NCBI GenBank assembly: GCA_017577485.1
Contig: PKRI01000018.1
Span: 1 to 36,355 of the forward strand
From: Bacillota bacterium
Lineage (GTDB): Bacteria > Bacillota > Sulfobacillia > Thermaerobacterales > RSA17
DNA: 36,355 nucleotides
Direction of reading: 5' to 3'
Part shown: positions 31,077 to 36,355 of the stretch, piece by piece
Position numbering within the stretch: the stretch's first letter is position 1
How the letters are laid out: every line of letters begins with the position of its first letter
The notes under the pieces: model-generated
Database searches by the model: none
What the model was told of the DNA's origin: nothing
The model's input: the letters and a program-made list of their open reading frames with translations, nothing else
Translations under genes and position numbers: made by a program

Positions 31077-33317
31077 TCACGGGTCGATGCCCTGCTGCAG
31101 GTGCCAGGACGCCGCCATCCGCCGGAAGGTGGTGCTGCGCTCCAGGTCGACCTTGCCGGCCACGGGCAGCAGGCGCACCTGCTCCCGGTCCACCTCCAGC
31201 AGGCCCACCTCGCGGAAGACATCCAGGCCCCGCCGCACGTCCCGGGGCGAGAGACCGGTGCCGCCGCTGAGGAGATCCACCGCCTGCTCCAGGGCGACGG
31301 CGCCGGGCGCTCCGGGCGCTCCCACCAGGCGCCGCAGCGCCCGGTAGAGGCCGGCCAGCATGGAGCGCACGGCTTCGACGGCCGGGTCTGCCGCCGGCGC
31401 GGTGCCTGCGCCGGGCGGAACCGGGCCGTCCGTCTCACGGGCCTCCCTGGCGGCCGGCGCCGGGCGCAGGTCCTCCACGTGCAGTTCGAGACGCGGGCGG
31501 CCCTGCCAGGCGCTGCGCCGCACGCGCACGGCGGCCTCCAGGGACGGTGCGGGCGCGTCCCATGCCGCCAACCGGGCCCGCGGCCCGTAGCGGCGGCCGG
31601 GCGGTTCGGCGGGAACCAGCCGCGCAGCCAGGTGACCGCGGCCAAAGGCGATGGCGTCCACCAGACGGCCGCCGCCCCCGAGGCGCAGGCGCAGGTGGCT
31701 GCCGTCCCTGCCGACCGGCCGGGCGCCGGCCAGGGTGGCGTCCCGCAGCCACAGCAGCGGTTCCGGATTCCCCTCGCCGAAGGGCTCCATGCGGGCCAGG
31801 TCGCCGGCCAGGCGCTCGTCCACCTGGTCCAGCGTGACCTCCGCGTCGCACAGCAGTGGCGCCGCCGGGGCGCTGTCGCCCACCTGGCTCCGGTACAGGG
31901 CGTCCAGGCGCCGGGCCAGTTCCGGCAGGGCCTCCGACGCCAGGCGGAAGCCCGCCGCCAGGGCGTGGCCGCCGTAGGCTTCCAGCAGGTCGCTGCAGCG
32001 GCTCAGGGCTTCGGTGATGTCGAAGCCCGGGTGGCTGCGGGCGGAGCCCTGGACGACGCCGCCTTCCTGCCGCCCCAGCAGGACCGGCCGGCCCAGTTCC
32101 TCGCACAGCTTGGCGGCCACGATGCCCACCACCCCCGGGTGCCAGCCCGGGTCGCTGAGGACCACCACGCGGCCCGCATACCGGGCGGCCCGGTCCCGGG
32201 CGTCGCGCAGGATCGCCTCCTGCACCTGCTGGCGCGTGCGGTTCTCGGTGTCCAGCACGCGGGCCAGGGGCTCGGCCGCCGCCGCCGAGGCCGCCGTCAG
32301 CAGGTCCAGGGCCACGCGGGCGTCGCCCATGCGGCCGGCGGCGTTGAGGCGGGGCGCCAGGGCAAACCCGACCGCCCGGGTGTCGATGGAGGCCGGGTCC
32401 ACGCCCGCCACCCGGCAGAGGGCCGCGACACCGGCCCGGGGCGCGGCCCGCAGGCGCTCCAGGCCCCGCGACACCAGCACCCGGTTGTGGCCCACCAGCG
32501 GCATGACGTCGGCCACCGCGGCCAGGGCCGCCAGGTCCAGCCACGACTCGGGATCCAGGCCGGCGCCGGCGCCGCTTCGCCGGTCCAGGCGGGCGGCCAG
32601 GGCGTCCACCAGGCGCCAGGCCACGCCGGCCCCCGACAGGTATGGGAAAGGATAGCGCCCCGCGGGATGGCGCGGGTGCAGCACCGCCAGGGCGGGCGGC
32701 AGTTCCGGCGGCAGTTCGTGGTGGTCGGTGATGATCAGGTCCAGGCCCAACTGGGCGGCCCGGCGGGCCTCGGCGGCGGCGGAGATGCCGGTGTCGACGG
32801 TGATGACCAGCGAAACACCCTGCCGGGCCGCCTCCTCCAGCGGCCCGGCATGGAGACCGTACCCCTCGCGGACGCGGTGGGGGATGTACACGCCGGCGTC
32901 GATGCCCAGGCGTTCCAGCGCCTGTACCAGGATGGCGGCGGCGCACAGCCCGTCCACGTCGTAATCGCCGTAGACCAGCACCTTCTCGCGGCGGGCGGCG
33001 GCGGCCAGGATCCGCTCCACCGCCCGGTCCATGCCGTACATGGCGAAGGGGTCGCCCAACTGGTCCAGGCGCGGGTTCAGGAAGGCGCCGGCCTGGTCGG
33101 GTTCGGTGATGCCGCGGGCTGCCAGCACCCGGGCCGCCACCGGGTGCAGGTCCAGGGCGCCGGCCAGGTGCTCGGCGACCCCGCGGCCGACGGGGACCAG
33201 GCGCCACGGGGAGGCCGGGCGGAGCAAGTCCGCGCCCGTCCCATCCCCCCGCGGCGTCACGGGCGGGCACAACGAATCCGAGGACGTGTCCATGTTCGTG
33301 CCTGTATCCATGGTCAT
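31077..33317 (-). CDS. recJ: Single-stranded-DNA exonuclease RecJ
   Basis: A 746-residue 5'-3' single-strand exonuclease of the DHH superfamily. It has motif I VYGDYDVDGLCAA (about 117), motif III TVDTGIS and the DHH motif TDHHELP (about 197). The DHHA1 nucleotide-binding region contains GWHPGVVGIVAAKL, GSARS and the GGHALAAGF motif. The OB domain carries EPFGEGNPEP, and about 180 C-terminal residues form a Firmicute-type extension ending in a winged-helix-like segment. The start ATG overlaps the lapA stop as ATGA, so they are coupled; an upstream Met/Asp/Thr-rich leader of about 30 residues may not be conserved. Confidence 0.95.
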   Translation of the reverse strand: MTMDTGTNMDTSSDSLCPPVTPRGDGTGADLLRPASPWRLVPVGRGVAEHLAGALDLHPVAARVLAARGITEPDQAGAFLNPRLDQLGDPFAMYGMDRAVERILAAAARREKVLVYGDYDVDGLCAAAILVQALERLGIDAGVYIPHRVREGYGLHAGPLEEAARQGVSLVITVDTGISAAAEARRAAQLGLDLIITDHHELPPELPPALAVLHPRHPAGRYPFPYLSGAGVAWRLVDALAARLDRRSGAGAGLDPESWLDLAALAAVADVMPLVGHNRVLVSRGLERLRAAPRAGVAALCRVAGVDPASIDTRAVGFALAPRLNAAGRMGDARVALDLLTAASAAAAEPLARVLDTENRTRQQVQEAILRDARDRAARYAGRVVVLSDPGWHPGVVGIVAAKLCEELGRPVLLGRQEGGVVQGSARSHPGFDITEALSRCSDLLEAYGGHALAAGFRLASEALPELARRLDALYRSQVGDSAPAAPLLCDAEVTLDQVDERLAGDLARMEPFGEGNPEPLLWLRDATLAGARPVGRDGSHLRLRLGGGGRLVDAIAFGRGHLAARLVPAEPPGRRYGPRARLAAWDAPAPSLEAAVRVRRSAWQGRPRLELHVEDLRPAPAAREARETDGPVPPGAGTAPAADPAVEAVRSMLAGLYRALRRLVGAPGAPGAVALEQAVDLLSGGTGLSPRDVRRGLDVFREVGLLEVDREQVRLLPVAGKVDLERSTTFRRMAASWHLQQGIDP

Positions 33318-33826
33318 GCCGGTGCCGATGACCCGGGCTCGCCGGGTCCGGCCCCGTCACCGGCCGCCGTGCCGCCGGCTGTGGAGCCGCCGGCCGCCGT
33401 ACCGCCGGCGGGTGCAGTACCGGCGGGCGCAGCACCGGCAGCCGCGCCGCCGGTGGAGGCGTGCGGAGCCGGGTTCACCGCGGCCCCGGCGGGGCCGAGG
33501 GCCGCCAGCTCGGCCTGCAGGCGGAGGATCTCATGCTGCTGCTCGGCCAGGCGCCGGCGGGCCTGCTCCAGTTCCTGCTCCAGCTGCCGGAGGCGGTTCT
33601 TCTGCTCCCTGGCCTGGACCCTCATCTTCACCTGCCGCACCACCGCCAGCGTGGAAGCCAGCAGCGCCCCCAGCGTCGCCGCCCCCACGATCACCACCAC
33701 CAGCGACATCACCCAGGTCCAGCCGAAGAACCGGATCTCCACGGGCAGGGCGTTCTGGGCGGCGAAGATGGCGATGATCAGGGTGAAAAACAGGGCCAAC
33801 AGCAGGTTGAGGTTCACCGGCCACAC
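33314..33826 (-). CDS. LapA-domain (DUF1049) membrane protein
   Basis: A 170-residue protein with the LapA/YciS layout. Two transmembrane helices (about 6-24 and 39-60) are linked by AQNALPVEIRFFGWTW, followed by a coiled coil (about 65-110, rich in Gln/Glu/Arg/Leu heptads). A disordered tail of about 55 residues is built from Ala/Gly/Thr repeats such as GGTAAGGSTAGG. Proteins of this family aid envelope or lipopolysaccharide assembly in Gram-negatives; in this background the role is unknown. Pairing with recJ occurs in several Firmicutes. Start taken as GTG 33826; a GTG three codons later is possible. Confidence 0.85.
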   Translation of the reverse strand: MWPVNLNLLLALFFTLIIAIFAAQNALPVEIRFFGWTWVMSLVVVIVGAATLGALLASTLAVVRQVKMRVQAREQKNRLRQLEQELEQARRRLAEQQHEILRLQAELAALGPAGAAVNPAPHASTGGAAAGAAPAGTAPAGGTAAGGSTAGGTAAGDGAGPGEPGSSAPA

Positions 33827-33913
33827 CCCCGGCAGGAGGAACCATCGGCTCTACATCTTTCTCGCCGCGGGCGGCGCTTCCTGTAGGGGGTTCAGGGGTA
33901 GAGGCGCGGGGCG

Positions 33914-35917
33914 TCAGGACCGGTGCGGGCGGGCGCGGCGGTTGCGTTCCGCCGTGGCGATGGCCACCAGGGTGTCGGCCTCCAGTTCGTCCACGATGTG
34001 CAGGCTGCCCCCGGCGGCCTCCACCAGGCCCCGCAGGTAGCGCTCGTTGGGCTGGAGGCCCACGCAGGTGAAGGATACGCGGCTTCCTCGCCAGCGGGCG
34101 GCCTGGGACAGGGCGTCGTCCAGCGGGTTGGTGCCGTCGTGGGGCACCGTGGGGATGCCGTCGGTGATCAGGATCAGCAGCGGGTTGCGGGGGCGGGCGG
34201 CCTTCAGGTACTCGCGGGCCGCCGCCAGGCCCGTGGCCAGGGGCGTCAGGCCGTAAGGGCGGATGGTGGCCAGCCCTTGCTCCACCCGCAGGTCGTTGCG
34301 GGTGAAGGGCACGCTGACCCGCACCTGGCGCTCCTGGAACACTACCACGGCCACCCGGTCGCGGGTGGTGGCCAGCAGGTGGCGGGCCAGGGTCTTGGCG
34401 GCGCGCATGCGCTCGCCGGCCATGGAGGCGCTGGCGTCGATCAGCAGGCACACGTCGACGGGGCGCCGGCGCCGCCGGCGCAGCACCCGCAGGTCGTCGT
34501 ACTGCAGGGTGAGGCGCGGGCGCCGGGCGCTGCCGCGGGCGTTCTCCCCGCCCGGCCCGCCGGCCGGGCCGGTCCGCGGCGCATTCCGCCACGCCGCCGC
34601 CTGCCGGGCCGCGGCGGCGGTCACCGACTCGGGCCAGGCCACGTCCTGGAGCGGCACGCCGGCTTCGGGCGGGCCGGCGCGGCGGGTGCGGCCCTTGCCC
34701 AGGGGGTCGTAGCGGCCCCGCGCCAGCCCCCGGCCCACCGCGGCCGCGTCCCGCTGCACGGTGCGGCGCATGGCCTTGCGCAGCGCCAGGCGCAGATCCC
34801 GGCGGTGCCGTGAGATGTATTCGGCCAGGTGCCACCCGCGCGGGGTGAGGCGGAGGGCGCCGTCCCGCTCGCCGGCGAAGTCCCCCCGGCGCAGCTCGCC
34901 CAGCAGGGACTCGGCGGTTTCGGGTTCCACGCCGCGCCGGCTGAGTTCCTGGAGGACCTCCCGCAGGGAGAGGCCGCGGGCCAGCAGTTCCATCAGCGCC
35001 CGGAGGTGCTCCTCCGAGCCGATGCGCCGGGCCAGGGACAGGGCGGCCGCCTGCAGCTCGGCGGCGTCCGGCAGCCAGGCAGTGCCCGTCTGGGGGCTGC
35101 CGCTGCCGCCGGTACCACCGCCGGCACCGCCGTCGCCGCCATCGACGGCCCCGCCGTCGCCATGGCCGCCGCGGCCGCCCGAACCGCTGCCGCGGCCGCC
35201 CGGCTCGTCACCGGCCGCCCCGGACGATCCCGACCCGGGCCCGCCGCCGGTCCTCCCCCGCCGGTCCCGGGGGTCGCGAAGGTAGGAATCCGTCTCGCTG
35301 CTGTAGTCCGACAGCGGCAGGGGCTGGGTGCCGCCCTGCTGGTGAACCACCGCATCCACCCGCCGCAGTTCCAGGCCGCACTCCAGGATGGCCTGCTCCA
35401 CGGCCGCCAGCACCGCGAAGACCACCACCAGGTCGGCGGGCGCCATCAGCATGGCCACGTGGACATGATTGCGGTGAGCCCGCTGCAGGGTGAGCTTGCG
35501 CCCGAACGTCAGGCTGCCGGTGATGCGCCCGCCGCCGGTGGCGGTCTGGATGTCCACGTAGTCGGCCAGCGTCCCCAGGCCCGTGTTGATCCCCCACGCC
35601 CGGCGGGTGTACTCCGCCAGCGCCGAGCGGAGGCGGGCCGCCACCCGGCGGTGGTCCACGTCGCCGACCTGATGGAAGACGTCCAGGTGCAGGATCTCGC
35701 CGGCCCGGCTCCGGTGGTAGAAGGTGCGGCCGGCGTCGGCGTCGGTCAGCACCGTGACGGTGCCGGGCGACCTCGCCGTCAGCACGTGGACGCAAGTGCT
35801 GAGGACGCCCGACTCGCCCAGCAGCAGGCCTTCCCGCCGCTGTAGACGCCGCAGCATGGCCGGGGTGAAGCGCTCCAGCGCCTCCCACCGGCTGCCGAGG
35901 TCAACGCCCCGGTGCAT
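33914..35917 (-). CDS. VWA-domain protein with uncharacterised N-terminal domain
   Basis: About 667 residues. The C-terminal 190 residues are a von Willebrand factor A domain with MIDAS motif LLIDASASM (aspartate near 493), the threonine in GLTPLATG and ITDGIPTVPHDG. These resemble magnesium-chelatase-D-like VWA proteins that work with an AAA+ ATPase. Before it lie an Arg-rich helical region, a Gly-rich disordered linker (about 230-290), and an N-terminal domain of about 210 residues (REGLLLGESGVLSTCVHVL to LELRRVDAVVHQQ) with no function known to me. The start is uncertain: ATG 35917 is chosen because the conserved-looking part begins soon after; GTG 36004 is the alternative. Confidence 0.8.
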   Translation of the reverse strand: MHRGVDLGSRWEALERFTPAMLRRLQRREGLLLGESGVLSTCVHVLTARSPGTVTVLTDADAGRTFYHRSRAGEILHLDVFHQVGDVDHRRVAARLRSALAEYTRRAWGINTGLGTLADYVDIQTATGGGRITGSLTFGRKLTLQRAHRNHVHVAMLMAPADLVVVFAVLAAVEQAILECGLELRRVDAVVHQQGGTQPLPLSDYSSETDSYLRDPRDRRGRTGGGPGSGSSGAAGDEPGGRGSGSGGRGGHGDGGAVDGGDGGAGGGTGGSGSPQTGTAWLPDAAELQAAALSLARRIGSEEHLRALMELLARGLSLREVLQELSRRGVEPETAESLLGELRRGDFAGERDGALRLTPRGWHLAEYISRHRRDLRLALRKAMRRTVQRDAAAVGRGLARGRYDPLGKGRTRRAGPPEAGVPLQDVAWPESVTAAAARQAAAWRNAPRTGPAGGPGGENARGSARRPRLTLQYDDLRVLRRRRRRPVDVCLLIDASASMAGERMRAAKTLARHLLATTRDRVAVVVFQERQVRVSVPFTRNDLRVEQGLATIRPYGLTPLATGLAAAREYLKAARPRNPLLILITDGIPTVPHDGTNPLDDALSQAARWRGSRVSFTCVGLQPNERYLRGLVEAAGGSLHIVDELEADTLVAIATAERNRRARPHRS

Positions 35918-36355
35918 GATGGCGTCCCGGAACGCGGCCGTGCCCCAGGTGCCCGCCCTGCTCCGGGCCGGCGGTGCGCCCCACACCCCCGCCGGGCCCG
36001 GCACCCTGACTGCCCGCCGCGTATCCCAGTCGGGCCGCGATGTCCTCGTCGTGCAGGTGGGTCAGCGGGCGGGCCCGGTGGGGCGGCGCCGGCACCTCGC
36101 CGGCGCCGGGCGGCCCGAAGCCGCCGGGGGTACCGCGCTCCGGCGCGGCACCACCGCCCGCGGCGGCCCCCCCCGGCCCGGGCCAGGCGGCGCCGGCAGG
36201 GCCCCATCCCGGGCGCCGACGCCGGGGATCCGGGAGTGGGGCGGCGCCGGAAAACAGGGACCCGACGCGGGACAGCCGCGGGCGGGCGCCGGGGGGCGCC
36301 AGGACGCCCCCCCCCGCCCACGCGGGCCCGGCGCCCCCCCCCCCCCCCCCCCCCC
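35901..36355 (-). CDS. C-terminal tail of an upstream gene (partial, low confidence)
   Basis: A minus-strand frame stays open from the right edge to a TGA at 35901 and reads LSRVGSLFSGAAPLPDPRR, then Gly/Pro/Ala-rich sequence, then RPLTHLHDEDIAARLGYAA before a further low-complexity tail. It would overlap the VWA gene start by 17 bases, typical of this genome. VWA proteins of this kind often follow a MoxR or chelatase-like ATPase, but no ATPase motif is within view, so the identity is unknown. Sequence quality next to the poly-C end is doubtful. Confidence 0.35.
   Translation of the reverse strand, partial: GGGGGGGAGPAWAGGGVLAPPGARPRLSRVGSLFSGAAPLPDPRRRRPGWGPAGAAWPGPGGAAAGGGAAPERGTPGGFGPPGAGEVPAPPHRARPLTHLHDEDIAARLGYAAGSQGAGPGGGVGRTAGPEQGGHLGHGRVPGRHHAPGR
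36334..36355. other. Terminal poly-C run
   Basis: More than 20 consecutive C at the extreme right end, preceded by further C-runs. This is likely a sequencing or assembly artefact at a contig or insert end and not biology. Confidence 0.8.

Noticed and set aside
31101..34040. A 979-codon plus-strand open frame
   Set aside because: It is antisense to recJ and lapA, and its sequence is Gln/Gly/His/Arg-rich without domains.
1..36355. tRNA, rRNA, insertion sequences, phage genes
   Set aside because: I looked for tRNA-like cloverleaf ends, transposase motifs and flanking terminal repeats and found none that I can support.

Overview
The window is a very G+C-rich bacterial segment, coded almost entirely on the minus strand. 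Typical features are GTG/TTG starts, strong AGGAGG-type ribosome sites and many 4-base stop/start overlaps. The housekeeping set (Rrf2 regulator-iscS-mnmA, hisS-aspS, relA-dtd, recJ, rarA, AI-2E exporter) and the composition suggest a thermophilic high-GC Firmicute of the Thermaerobacter/Symbiobacterium kind. That placement is an inference; no 16S or other taxonomic marker is present. The right end runs into more than 20 consecutive C, so it is probably a contig or insert end.

Layout, left to right. 1-2394: most of a molybdenum hydroxylase large subunit, running off the left edge. 2395-2827: non-coding, holding a 198-bp symmetric repeat element (A). 2828-6907: accessory block with an SDR dehydrogenase, a 5'-truncated nitrilase, a tiny membrane protein, a PIN-domain remnant, a metal-dependent hydrolase and a DUF4143 ATPase with its own AT-rich, nearly leaderless promoter. 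6982-8594: zinc-ribbon protein, YtxH-like protein and AI-2E family exporter. 8715-11731: Rrf2 regulator, cysteine desulfurase and MnmA, i.e. sulfur supply for tRNA thiolation. 11793-15698: RarA, a HAD phosphatase and a pyrimidine-nucleoside phosphorylase fused to cytidine deaminase. 15791-18120: lipoprotein (apparent ATT start), DUF2179-type membrane protein and threonine aldolase.

18186-21010 is a gene graveyard: threonine ammonia-lyase interrupted by one amber codon, the C-terminal end of an Opp/Dpp permease, a truncated and frameshifted peptide-binding protein, and a piece of a dipeptidase-like amidohydrolase, joined end to end. Then come a 3-hydroxyisobutyrate-dehydrogenase-like reductase, thioredoxin, aspS and hisS, a divergent CPBP-family membrane protein on the plus strand that lacks the usual catalytic residues, and a second copy of the 198-bp element (B) between convergent genes. 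The right third is dtd-relA, recJ-lapA and a VWA-domain protein with the tail of an upstream gene.

The most unusual signal is the pair of 198-bp elements at 2518-2715 and 27798-27995. Each has four copies of a bipartite 27-bp motif (TGCANTR, 14 bases, CYCTTA) in order + + - -, with start-to-start steps of exactly 51, 69 and 51 bp in both. The sequence between motifs is not conserved. I know of no described element with this design. The lack of compensatory changes argues for recognition as DNA rather than RNA, and the differing gene contexts argue against a simple promoter or operator.
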